From contig JALLAZ010000532.1 in NCBI GenBank assembly GCA_036939755.1, positions 1 through 23,299 on the forward strand: a DNA stretch of 23,299 bases, read 5' to 3'. This document shows, piece by piece, positions 8,888 to 18,800 of the stretch. The position numbers were made by a program, and so were the translations under genes. The stretch comes from Stephanodiscus triporus. Lineage: Eukaryota; Bacillariophyta; Thalassiosirophyceae; Thalassiosirales; Thalassiosiraceae. Every line of letters begins with the position of its first letter. The first letter of the stretch is position 1. The notes under the pieces are model-generated. The model ran no database searches and was not told the DNA's origin. It saw nothing but the letters and a program-made list of their open reading frames with translations.

Positions 8888-11559
8888 ATGATGAGGAATG
8901 GATATTTCTTTCTAATACTATTGGAGGTGGGTGCCACCCGCTCAGAAGCTCTGGTAGCTCCTCGACATTGCATATCAAAGAAGCACACTCGGGTGCCTTC
9001 ACAGCAAAATAGAATAGTTGCGGATAATGAACATCATGGTCGAACCAGTGGGTACAGTAGAAAATCGTTATATTCCTCAAAGGCAAAAGTAAATGGAGAA
9101 GATGAAGACTATGACAGGGTGAATGAATTTCAACCGCGTACGATGACGGTATCGGAGAGTGTGGCTTTCTTCGCACGGTTCGTCGTCCAGACGATACTCG
9201 ACAAACGTGCACAAAAAAGTTTTGGACGTGAGCATAGACGAAGACTGCGCGATCGTCTGAAACGGGTAGCATTCGTCCGAAAGACGACAAAAGAATTTGT
9301 TGCCGCAAAGAAAAATAAAGGAGCAAAAGATACCAAGCAGACTGGAATTATGGGGAGTTTGCGCAAGCTCAACGAATCGCGCAAAAGTCTCATCCGTCTC
9401 GTTGGGTATGACTCTTCCATGGTGGTCCCCGGTGAGAACATCACAACATGCGCCATTTTACTTTACTTTGTTACTCCTATGTTTAACAAAAAAATCCTTC
9501 CGTCCACATCGGCCATGACGTCGGTGTCTGTGTCGGCAACGCGGGGTTGCAGCCTTTGGCTTCCTCATCATGGGTGCATTCATGTCAAGTGTCATACCGT
9601 ATTACTACAGCTCATGTATTAGCTGTATTGCGTTGGTGGAACCCAATCGAAATAAATTGCTATGGGCCATTGGAGGTTTGGGATTTTCTCATTTCTTGGA
9701 GGCGGTGTTTACCGGCTTGCGAGGTGCCTTGTTCTGGATAGCTGGTGAGTGCCTGAGTCGATGAATGTCGTCTGTATTTGACGGCAATTACGCATTATAT
9801 CCCTAATTACTTCCTTCGATAAATCTCTACGATGCGATTATTTTCAGGCACCCGAGCCAACTACAACGTTAGAGTAAAACTCCATCGCAATCTCTTGCTG
9901 CAAGAGGCTGCCTTCTTCGATGACACCGAATGTGGTATCCTCCTCTCACGATTGAATAATGATGTTAACAAGATAGGAATGGTGATTTCGTTTCACGTGA
10001 ATATAGTCTTGCGCCAATTAGCTCAATTCTTCTTCGGATCTGTCTTCCTCCTTCGAATTCAACCGAAGCTAGCAATGGTTGCATTTGCTGGTATTGCATT
10101 AGTGGCGTATGTATCCATGGTCTATGGAGACTTTACCCGCACTTTGGCAGAGCGGGTGCAAGCATTGTTTGCTGCTTCCAGTGCTCTTGCAGAGACATCC
10201 TTTTCCATGAGCGAGACTGTGCGTGCCTTCGACGGAGTGTCAGTCGAGACGGACAAGTACGAATCTTCACAGTATGACGCACTGCAACTAGAGGAGGTCC
10301 AAGCATGGGCATACGGGAGTCACAAGTTTGTCAGTGATACGCTACAAGCAATTCTGCAATGTCTCCTGCTTTTTAGCTGTTGGGCCATAGGGCGTTCTGG
10401 AACATTACCAGCAGCGAAGTTAACATCATTCTTATTCTACGTGAACTTCGTGCTCGAATCATCGAATGAAGTCGGCGATCAATGGGCGAGGATCCAAACA
10501 GCTATTGGTGCAAGCACAAATGTATTTGATTTGATAAGACGCGTGCCAGCAGTGAGAGATCCACAAACTGTGACCAACACTTTGCTGGAGGTTTACGCTG
10601 TTGATAAACTGAACAAGAGCCAACCCCAACCCCAATGGCCCATGATAAAGATGTCTAACATGACAGTCACGTACGGAACGATGGAGAAACCGGCTCTGAA
10701 AGCAATTGATCTTGATATTAATGCAAATGACAAAGTTGCCATCGTAGGAAGAAGTGGATCGGGAAAAACCACAATGCTCCGGACAATCCTTCGTTTCTAC
10801 GACCCATCGTCTGGCAAATGTACCTTGGAAGGTGTAGATTTGAAAGACATGTCACGGAAAGAGATTGCATCGAAGATTGGCGTAGTCGAACAGGAACCGC
10901 AGCTTTTCCCGATGTCTCTGATAGATAATGTTCTATACGGCATTGAGAAAGATAGCATCGATAGAGAAAGTGGAGAAAATTGTTATTCCGAAGAATATAG
11001 ATTTGCAGTGACTGAGGCGCTGTCACTGGCAGGTTTACCAGTGACCGGAGAGGACAACCAGTTGGGTCTTGAACTAAACACTCGTGTCGGAGAAGGCGGC
11101 AGAACTTTATCCGGAGGCCAGCGACAGAGAGTTGCTATTGCGAGGGCGCTGGTTAGGCAACCCGATGTTCTCTTGCTCGATGAACCAACGTGAGTGTATT
11201 GACGATCTACTTCATGTATTATTAATATGTTCCTTGTCTTTCTTACGTCAACATTGCAATTATGCTTCTGCAGCGCTGCACTCGATTCAAAGAGTGAAAG
11301 GGTGGTTGTGGATGCACTCAAATTGGCAATGAAGAAAACACGGTGCATGTTAATGATAACACACAGGCTTGGAGTGGTACGCTCTCTCGGAGTAAATAAA
11401 GTGGTTGTCTTAGAGCAGGGTCAAATAGTAGAAGTAGGCCATCCCGAGGAATTGCTTAAATCTGGTGGGATGTATTCACAACTCGCACGTGAGCAAGGTA
11501 TCCTTCCTCTTCATGGGAGCAAAGCAGGGAATGAAAGTATGGCGGCACCTTACCTATAA
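8888..11559 (+). CDS. ABC half-transporter, ABCB/TAP-like, possibly organellar
   Basis: ATP-driven membrane exporter subunit with one membrane domain and one nucleotide-binding domain; it would act as a dimer. Four exons: 8888-9431, 9553-9744, 9848-11189 and 11274-11559, all GT-AG, giving 787 aa. The first in-frame ATG is 8888. The N-terminus has a short hydrophobic leader (GYFFLILLEVG) followed by LVAP, then a basic soluble stretch to about residue 180. The leader could direct it to an organelle, but it lacks the classic Phe of diatom plastid signals. Membrane segments start at AFGFLIMGAF, created by the first splice. Nucleotide-binding motifs: Walker A GRSGSGKTT (about 546), Q-loop EQEPQLF, signature LSGGQRQR (about 667), Walker B LLLDEPT (about 688) and the switch His in MITHRLG (about 722). 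The last intron splits the DEPT/AALDS region. The substrate cannot be inferred. Confidence 0.88.
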
Positions 11560-11895
11560 ATGAATGCATTTAGAAGGCTGAGAGTTAACAGTTAACGGTC
11601 CCACTCTATCAGACTCCATCATTATATTCCTTGTCCGCCCACCAGCCACATGCAGTTTCTTTTAAGAATATGCACTAGTTTAACCCCTATGGGAAGTTGA
11701 CTGTTAAATCAACAGGAATAGACCATCATTTGAAGTCGTGATGTATTTCATCGTAGAGTCATTATTTAGAGCCCACTCTCTCTCTCTCTGGTACGATATC
11801 GTTCGTACACTTTCGTGGAAACGGGATATTACCAAACTGTGGACTCCCATCCCAACACACAACCCGGCCAGCCCAAAACTTCTTTACACTTAAGA
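11560..11895. other. Intergenic region between two plus-strand genes
   Basis: This stretch must hold the 3' end of the ABC transporter transcript and the promoter and 5' UTR of the RRM gene. It contains a CT microsatellite (11775-11789), a GTTAACAGTTAAC doublet near 11585 and a small inverted repeat GTTGA/TCAAC near 11696-11713. I see no further gene. The reading frame of the RRM protein stays open upstream to about 11815 but has no ATG before 11896. Confidence 0.6.
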
Positions 11896-12666
11896 ATGGG
11901 CCGCTACACGAATGTCCAGTCCTACGCCGACAATAGCCCATCCATGCGCACCATATCCTACGAGCAAGCGACGGGTATGGCCGTTACGTCTCCGGCCTCT
12001 CCATCTCCCGACGCAAGCGAAGGGCAACGCTCCCCCCCTCCCCCTCCTCCTCGGTGCTCGAGCGCGGTGGGCGAAATGAGCGACGATAATATTGCGAAAT
12101 CTTCTCAACTGAAGAACGACGACGATGCCGATGGGGAGGAATCTCCAAGGAATCAAGTGCAGCATCTCGGCACCGTCTCTCCCGCGGTGTCTTGCGACAC
12201 GAGCACCGTCTTCGTCGGCGGCCTGCACCCGAGGATAGGCGACCTCCACCTCCGGAAATTGTTCTCGCCCTACGGGGAAATCGTTCGGATACACATCGTG
12301 ACAAATAACCCGAACGACCCCAAGCAAAATAATGCCTTCCAATCCAAGTCTTCGATGCCTGCGAAGTACACGACGGGCCTACAGCAATCGAAGGGCTTCG
12401 CGTTCGTGGAATACACTCAAATTGAATCGGCACGACTTGCTATATCACGACTGGATGGGCGTCAGCTCATGGGAAGGTCGTTGGCCGTGAGACCGTCGAG
12501 GAAGAGAACGAGTGAACTGTCGCGCGGCGGATCCGGCGTGGGGCAGACGGGCAAGTCGGGGGGAGCGAAAATATCGGCAGAAGATGCACGCAGGGAATAC
12601 ACCGCGGTCCAGACCAAAATCGAGGCGGTCAAGCGAGCCATCGAGCAAAAGAAGATGGGGTTGTAG
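11896..12666 (+). CDS. Single-RRM RNA-binding protein, RBM18-like
   Basis: Putative RNA-binding protein of 256 aa in one exon. Residues 1-95 are Ser/Pro-rich with a hexaproline run and an acidic patch, and look disordered. An RNA recognition motif follows: RNP2 VFVGGL at 105-110 and RNP1 KGFAFVEY at 166-173, ending with LDGRQLMGRSLAVRPS. The spacing between RNP2 and RNP1 is about 20 residues longer than usual, because of a polar insertion (NPNDPKQNNAF). The C-terminus ends in a short charged helix, QTKIEAVKRAIEQKK. The RRM-plus-helix layout recalls RBM18, whose function is poorly known; this assignment is by memory of the family and only moderate. The RRM itself is firm. It converges with the LON-domain gene, 248 bp away. 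Confidence 0.8.
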   Translation: MGRYTNVQSYADNSPSMRTISYEQATGMAVTSPASPSPDASEGQRSPPPPPPRCSSAVGEMSDDNIAKSSQLKNDDDADGEESPRNQVQHLGTVSPAVSCDTSTVFVGGLHPRIGDLHLRKLFSPYGEIVRIHIVTNNPNDPKQNNAFQSKSSMPAKYTTGLQQSKGFAFVEYTQIESARLAISRLDGRQLMGRSLAVRPSRKRTSELSRGGSGVGQTGKSGGAKISAEDARREYTAVQTKIEAVKRAIEQKKMGL

Positions 12667-12914
12667 CCAGTCGGCGAAAATGTCAGAGTTGTTTTTTTCC
12701 ATATAGTAATGTAAATTTTCTGCAAAAGTATTGCGAACCACTTAATTCACGAAGAAGGTTAGTTGGTCATCTTCGTCGTCATCTGAACTCTACCTGAGTC
12801 GCACTCTTTGTCACTGAGAATGTCAACTATCCTAGAATCTTCATGCAATCACACCGAACGCCTCCAACAACACCGGCCTGTTTGATTGCTGGATTTTTTT
12901 GGCAAATACTTGAC

Positions 12915-14405
12915 TTAGTCGAAGGTGCCTGTGTTGCCCATAGGAGGACGCCAGCGGGCCTTATCGTCCCCCCGAAACGGAAGTTTATGGATCGAACCAT
13001 CATCATCGAACTTGACTGTCACAATTATTTCATCCATAATCTTGATCGGGTCTTCGTTCACGGTCCCTAGACACCAACCTTCGTCCTCATTCCAGAAGTA
13101 CTCCACTCTAATTCCTTTCTTGATCTGATCTGCCCATTTCGGGAGCTTTGGCGTGCCCACTTGCAATTGCTTTTGAGACTCCTCGGCCTCTTTCAAACTT
13201 CTGGGATCTATTTTGATGCTGTCACCATTGCCTCCGCCACCGAGAGATAGGGACTTGGTTATTTTTCTCGCCGAATCCATTGAAAGCAATTTACTCAACT
13301 CCCGCAATACCAAACGCAATCTTGCTACACCGTCTGTCATCACCAACATTTTCACCCTCGCGTCGGAAGGTAGATTGGCGAGTTCCCCTGCCATCATTCC
13401 GACGGCAAATATTCGATCTCTTTCATCTGGCGCAAGATCCAATAACGATGATGTGAATATTTGGAACACGGCAATCCTTTCTTCTGCATCGAAACGCCTC
13501 TGAATCGCCTGCGCCATTGGTGTAGATGATGGTGCATCTTCGAGGATGGATTTTTCCAGAGGAGACAAAGGAGCGGCGGCAGCTTCGGCTTGGGCTCTCA
13601 GCAGTTTGCCTAGGCTTTGGAAAATTTGTTTCACGAGATCTTTGGACGAAAGAGTGTTTAGAGCGTCATCATCGTCTTCGTCGGTATCACTGTCATCACG
13701 ATTTTTTTTCTCATCCAGAATTTCATCCACTATCGCAACGGGATAGGGTATTGATTTGACAATCTCCTTCACACGAAATCTGTACGAACCTCGTGCCAGT
13801 ACAAGCAATGGTCCAGAATCTTCCCTACCCCTCGCTAAACTTCTCTCCTCGGCATTCTGCGCCGCAGAGGTAGCACCGATTAATATATCAGAAGCGCAGC
13901 CGACACACCCTACTAGGCCATCGGAGTTATCGGGCTTGTAAACCACGTGACCGTAGGAGCAACTATCAGATAATTTAGTAGATGAAATTGCATCCTGAAT
14001 CACTGATCTATGAAGAGGAATGTCCAACTTCAGTTCAAACAAGGATGCGGTGGTAAGTTCGGGCGGCAAATGATCATTGGGCAGCGGTACATCATACTGA
14101 AGCTGACCGTCGTCTTTGCTGATGTCGACTAGTAAAGGAAGACGTATATTTCGGCGGGCAGTCTGCTGCTGACCATAGTTGAACGGAGTAGAGCTCATTC
14201 GCAAGCATGTCGAAGAGTAACATGATGGCGAATTTCTAGTCAACAGCGCGTCACGGATTGTTCCATCTGTTTCGATTATTTTCCTGGCTATGATGTTTGG
14301 TCTTGGCCTTGCGGAGAAAGACTGGACGAATATGGACGATCGAAAGGAAAGAGATGGCGGTGCAACCATTGTCACCAACGCTGTCGCCACGAACATCAAC
14401 ATCAT
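12915..14405 (-). CDS. LON substrate-binding-domain protein with Tudor-like C-terminus, probably plastid
   Basis: Protein of 496 aa without a protease or ATPase domain. The first in-frame ATG is at 14405; the open frame reaches 14549 but without ATG. The N-terminus MMLMFVATALVTMVAPPSLS is a likely signal peptide followed by FRSS; Phe just after such a signal is the hallmark of diatom plastid import, so plastid location is inferred. Residues about 95-380 resemble the LON N-terminal domain: FELKLDIPLHRSVIQ, a variable middle with GCVGCASDILIG, LARGSYRFRVKEIV, and the helical part with LLDLAPDERDRI and RLRLVLRELSKLL. An acidic loop (DSDTDEDDDD, near 240) interrupts it. Residues about 428-492 form an SH3-like/Tudor-like strand pattern (VEYFWNEDEGWCLGTV ... 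VTVKFDDDG ... ARWRP). It is head-to-head with the oxygenase gene, 208 bp apart. The family role is substrate or protein recognition. Confidence 0.78.
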   Translation of the reverse strand: MMLMFVATALVTMVAPPSLSFRSSIFVQSFSARPRPNIIARKIIETDGTIRDALLTRNSPSCYSSTCLRMSSTPFNYGQQQTARRNIRLPLLVDISKDDGQLQYDVPLPNDHLPPELTTASLFELKLDIPLHRSVIQDAISSTKLSDSCSYGHVVYKPDNSDGLVGCVGCASDILIGATSAAQNAEERSLARGREDSGPLLVLARGSYRFRVKEIVKSIPYPVAIVDEILDEKKNRDDSDTDEDDDDALNTLSSKDLVKQIFQSLGKLLRAQAEAAAAPLSPLEKSILEDAPSSTPMAQAIQRRFDAEERIAVFQIFTSSLLDLAPDERDRIFAVGMMAGELANLPSDARVKMLVMTDGVARLRLVLRELSKLLSMDSARKITKSLSLGGGGNGDSIKIDPRSLKEAEESQKQLQVGTPKLPKWADQIKKGIRVEYFWNEDEGWCLGTVNEDPIKIMDEIIVTVKFDDDGSIHKLPFRGDDKARWRPPMGNTGTFD

Positions 14406-14613
14406 AGTTAGAGGTGCAAATGCGAGAAGCGAGGACTGAACCACGATATGGTGTCGGTATTGTGTACCATTATTGGATCGACCGTGCGACGGACGGCGAA
14501 CGCACCCCTTCACGTTCCCGCCACCGTCGTGACACCCCCAAAAAATCACAAATCACCCCGTTTGTCTCCGACCCTTTCCATGCTCGTACTCTCCCACAGG
14601 CACAAGCGAAACG
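14406..14613. promoter_or_regulatory. Short divergent intergenic region (candidate bidirectional promoter)
   Basis: Only 208 bp separate the ATG of the LON-domain gene (minus strand) from the ATG I propose for the oxygenase gene (plus strand). Both promoters must lie here or overlap the genes. No TATA-like or other core element stands out. Confidence 0.45.
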
Positions 14614-14874
14614 ATGACAACAATTGGCGGTTTACCAATTCTACACCTGTCGCTGAACCGCACCAACCCCGCTCTATTCGCTGATCAGCTTAGGAGAGCA
14701 CGGCGTGTTAGTTCTTTTGCTGATAGGTTTTAGCTGGACTGCGTTGGGTTATCCAACGCACTGTTGTATAATTGTTCCTCTTTAAGCCATGAGATCGGCT
14801 TCTTTCTCCTCCATCACGATATCCCCGAGAGCGTGTGCCAACGAGCTTTGAGTGAAACTCGTACGTTTTTCTAG
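14614..14874 (+). pseudogene. 5' exons of the 2OG oxygenase gene, ended by an in-frame TAG
   Basis: Exon 1 (14614-14706) starts at an ATG and encodes GGLPILHLSLNRTNPALFADQLRRA, matching the N-terminal domain of isopenicillin-N-synthase-like oxygenases (shown in part: LPILHLS, FADQLRRA). An 87-nt intron (14707-14793, GTTAGT donor, phase 0) joins it to IGFFLLHHDIPESV and the following helix CQRALSETRTFF. The next codon is TAG (14872-14874), and the same frame then continues with RPFEERTTISY and RGYMPLGVENTDG into the intact part of the gene. The stop stands where the family has an ordinary residue between FF and the Pro of the PxEE(K/R) motif. The intron acceptor CATGAG is weak, so the first junction is less sure than the frame around the stop. 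Confidence 0.6.
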
Positions 14875-14934
14875 CGCCCTTTTGAGGAAAGGACAACAAT
14901 ATCGTACGAGAATAACGCCAGCTTCAGGGGATAC

Positions 14935-15780
14935 ATGCCCTTGGGAGTGGAGAATACTGATGGGAAGATCGACGGGAGGGATCAAATTGAGTATGCTGCA
15001 GAGTATATGGCTTCATATCAAAACCAACAAGATGCCGGGCATCGATTTTATCATCGCTTGAGGTCAACAAATCCTTGGCCTGATTCCATTCAACCAGACC
15101 TACGTCCTGCAATCACGGAATATGTGTCCCGAGGGCTAGATGTTGCCGGTAGATTACATGATGCCATGTGCTTAGCCTTGAATGTGGATCCGCGTGAGCT
15201 TGCCCGCTTCTTTGCAAAAAGTGATGACGAAGAACCTAATTTTTGGTCAATAAAACTGGTTTCGTACCCTCCAATTTCGAACGAAACACACGCGTCTTCG
15301 ATGGCTGAATCGCTTCAAGGAGTTGGGGCTCACACGGATAGCAATTTCCTAACACTTATCTGCCAAGATCAGAACTCTTCGGGCTTGCAGGTCCAACATG
15401 TAGGAGGTGCGTCGATTGATGTCCCTCAGACTCCACCAAATGTGTTCATTTGCAACATTGGAGAACTCTCTGAGCTATGGACTGGTGGCTATTTCTTGGC
15501 AACCCCTCATCAAGTCCTACGGTACTCGTCAAATGCTCACAGTCGAACGTCCATCCCCATTTTCTATAATCTGAAACTAGATTCAGCAATTGAGCCATTC
15601 AACACAAATGACTTGCTGTGGGAGCGCCAAGGACAAAATCAAATGAGGCGAAACCAAAACAAGCTAATACATTGTGTGGGGGAGAATTCAATCAAATCTT
15701 TGGCAAGAAGCCATCCCAAAGTGTTCGCTAGGCACCATGGTGATTTGAGAATATTGGAAGACGATTGGATCGTAATGTGA
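14935..15780 (+). CDS. 2-oxoglutarate/Fe(II)-dependent oxygenase, isopenicillin-N-synthase-like
   Basis: Intact frame of 281 aa from the first ATG after the upstream stop codon; the full family protein would be about 358 aa and start at 14614. The catalytic core is complete: iron ligands His133 and Asp135 (GAHTDSN) and His192 (ATPHQVLRYS), and the 2-oxoglutarate-binding Arg204-x-Ser206 (SRTSIP). Around them are the usual strands (FLTLICQD, GLQVQHVGG, NVFICNIGELSELWTGG). These enzymes couple oxidation of a substrate to decarboxylation of 2-oxoglutarate; the substrate is unknown. A protein starting here would lack the N-terminal domain that helps close the active site, so it may be inactive unless the TAG is read through, is a sequencing error or is a rare allele. 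Its 3' end lies 61 bp from the convergent ArfGEF gene. Confidence 0.82.
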   Translation: MPLGVENTDGKIDGRDQIEYAAEYMASYQNQQDAGHRFYHRLRSTNPWPDSIQPDLRPAITEYVSRGLDVAGRLHDAMCLALNVDPRELARFFAKSDDEEPNFWSIKLVSYPPISNETHASSMAESLQGVGAHTDSNFLTLICQDQNSSGLQVQHVGGASIDVPQTPPNVFICNIGELSELWTGGYFLATPHQVLRYSSNAHSRTSIPIFYNLKLDSAIEPFNTNDLLWERQGQNQMRRNQNKLIHCVGENSIKSLARSHPKVFARHHGDLRILEDDWIVM

Positions 15781-15841
15781 TGATATAAGTAGTATTATGC
15801 AGTGCTTGTCAGCGAGAATTCAAAAGGATAACAACCGAAAG

Positions 15842-18800
15842 CTATCTAGACGCAGCTCGCCTTGCAGCTTCAATCCGAGACTTCTCAATCTTTGCTTTAC
15901 GTTTCACTTCTCGTCTGATGCTTGTATTGATGTCATCAATCCAGTGCTTCTTTTCAGTCTTATTTGAGCATGAGACTAGGAAGGATTTGTTCGGATGGTG
16001 AATGTGGAAAGAATTCTGTTTCGTGTTTGAGGATGGGCTGTCACTGTCTTCGATCTTCATCAAATGCAGTGGCAACTCTTCATGAACCTTATAGTCACCC
16101 TCTTTTGACATGTGAGCATAGACCAATACATCAGAGAACAAAAAGAAACGATAGGTGGAGCTACGGGCCGCGAGTTGGTGATGTTTGACAAGGTCGCCTT
16201 CTCTTACATAGCACCGAGATGTATCATTCAGCAAAATATCCCCATTTCTTATGCGACTTGCGACTTGTTTCATTGTCTTGATTTTTGCATTATCAACCTG
16301 TTTGGTCAAACTTCGGACTTGACCAAAGCCTTCAAAATTCATTTGTCCTTGGTTTGAGCTCTCTCCGCTTGCTTCATCTCCCCTGACTCCTTCATTGTAT
16401 ACCTTTAGATCTTGGAATCGATTCACGCGACATAGCAACTTGCTAAAAGCAGATCGCTCCACTGTCATACCCAAGTAGGAAGCCGCGCATAGCGTATTTT
16501 CGAGTACATCTATGCAGCAATCGAGGCCAGCAAGGTCAAGATGTGCGTTGTCGATGGTGGCATTGACAGCACCATGGATGTGGTGCCAATTAGCGCTAAA
16601 CATCTGTCGTGCCGTATCCTGTATAAGTTGATCATCCAGTGATGGAAATGTATCATGCCGAACAGCGAACGTTCGCAGCAGCTCTTGCGTTGGTTCCACA
16701 CTCTTCACCCAGTCATGGATAGAACTAGTGAGGTCTGCTGGATCTTTGAATGGAAGTGGATAATGCCCATTGTTTTGTTTACTCATCTTATTCAGAGTTG
16801 TAGAGGACGAAATTACAATGGGCATCGATTCAATCGAATCATATATGGAGTAAATGTAGTCTCGAAACTTGTCGACGCCGTCATACACACCACGCAGATT
16901 CGTTATGAACTCGTTTTTAGTCATTCTCTTCGGTGATTTGCCCTTGGACACATGTGTCTTGTGCAGGTCGGTGTTTAGCATGATTATCGCAAATGAAACA
17001 AGGAAGACTGTATCCTGATTTTGAAATGGGCACTTCTGAAGATCACCCGCATTGTCCTCCCAATAGCACTGACTAAAAGTAGACAAGATTCTGTCAATCT
17101 TCTGTGCCTCGCCTGGAAGGCGAAAGCCACAACTCGTAAGGAAATAGCGTAGGCTGAACAAATCAAGCGCATGTTGAAATGGTTTTGGGAGATTATCATT
17201 CATGAATTAGAAAAGGCCAAAAACAAGATGAGAATATTTGGTCATCAGAAACCTACGCTTGCTCGATGTTCATGCCAACAAATGAAGTAGCTCTAGCAAA
17301 GTAAAATCGTACAAGATTGAAAAAGTCGGTGTCGGCGCCATCAACCCCACCTTCTCCAAGGTAGTCTCCTAGTAAACCAGAATCAATGGACGACAGATGA
17401 ATTCGGAGGAAGGTAGAAATTTGCCTCGGTGATGGGGTGAGTAGACGACTCGCAATCAGCAAGTCAATTCCTCTTTTGAGGCCCTTTGTGGCGATCAACT
17501 CAAATGCAACATCAAACGTTTCCTGCTTATGTTGCTGCATTTGAGCTTGATTTGATGAGTCTTCGCTCATAGAGTGCTTGATACGAAACGATGAAGGCGT
17601 TTCAATCTCAGAGCTTGACGTCAACAACAGAGATTGCAGGGGGGCCTTCCTCATTGCGATTGACGCCCTCCAGTAGTCCACAATATTTTCATCTCCAAAA
17701 CTAGAAACAGTTAAAAGCCGTGGTGACAGTCCAAGCCCGTCCGAAGTATCGTTTTCAGAAGACTCGTTGTTGTCATTTGGGTACACCACCGCTGATGCCG
17801 CTGTCGATTCATTGTGTGAAGAAATGGAAGCACATTCCATAATAGACTTGGCAATTGCGTTGATTGAATCAAATGACTTTGACCTCATTGTCTGAGCAGA
17901 TTCGCGAACATTTGCATTTAGCTTTCCGTTCTCACGTGAAGAGAGGGCAGGCCTTCGGTGAGAACCATATCCTCCATTAATACTAGCGAAACGACCATGC
18001 TCACTGATGATTTCACCGCATTGCTCAGCTAAAGTACACAAAGCCTCACACATTTTGTCCATGATTCTACAATATGAAGGAGGCAGCATGCCGTCATTTT
18101 CATAATTGATACATAGTTCAAGTGCTTTTTTGGGGGATGAGAACCATATTTTTATTTCTTCAAGAACATCAAGCTGTTGGTGTAGAAGAGATGGCATACC
18201 TCCTTGGGGCGTTGAACTTTCACCAACACTGCTGGTATCTACTTGGGGTCCAAGACTGAGCACCTTCAACACAAAGTGCTCAATCAAAACAGCCAAATCA
18301 ACCCTCATGTGGCATCGATAATATGAGTTACACCACAGTTGAGTGATGATCCGTAGGATACGGCGATATACTCTGCAGTCCTCAATCGCTGCAGAGGTGT
18401 TTGACAATAAAGTTGGAACTACAAGTCGTCGGACTGCATAAGTCATGGGATTGTAGTTCTGCTTCGCGACTGACACCAAAGTAGCACCGTCAGTGCAATA
18501 CATGACATCTTCTGCAGATACTGCAACATGCCACATCTTAATAAAGTGCAAAAGAAGCTCAAAGCTGAGGAGCTTGCTGGCAACATCACGAGGCACAGGC
18601 TCCATTGGGGATATCATTCTCACTTTTCCTGAGCAAATCTTCACAAAACTGGCAAGTATGGCGAATGAAATAATATTGGAATGTATGACACCTCGAATTG
18701 ATGTTGCTTCATGCCCAAAGAGACCTGCACCGATTGAATTGATCATATCATGCCATAACAGCTCACTGCCCCCTGATCGATGTATTTGATACATGGCAAG

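Noticed and set aside
11890..12433. Two minus-strand open frames of about 150 codons opposite the RRM gene
   Set aside because: The plus-strand frame has both RNP motifs. The antisense frames have no recognisable features.
14406..14549. Upstream extension of the LON-domain frame to 14549
   Set aside because: It contains no ATG; the codon at 14549 is GTG. The hydrophobic leader begins at the ATG at 14405.
14833..14874. A 42-nt in-phase intron that would remove the TAG in the oxygenase gene
   Set aside because: Donor and acceptor exist, but 42 nt is about half the shortest intron placed in this window, and it would delete a conserved helix ending in FF. I keep it only as an alternative to be tested by cDNA.
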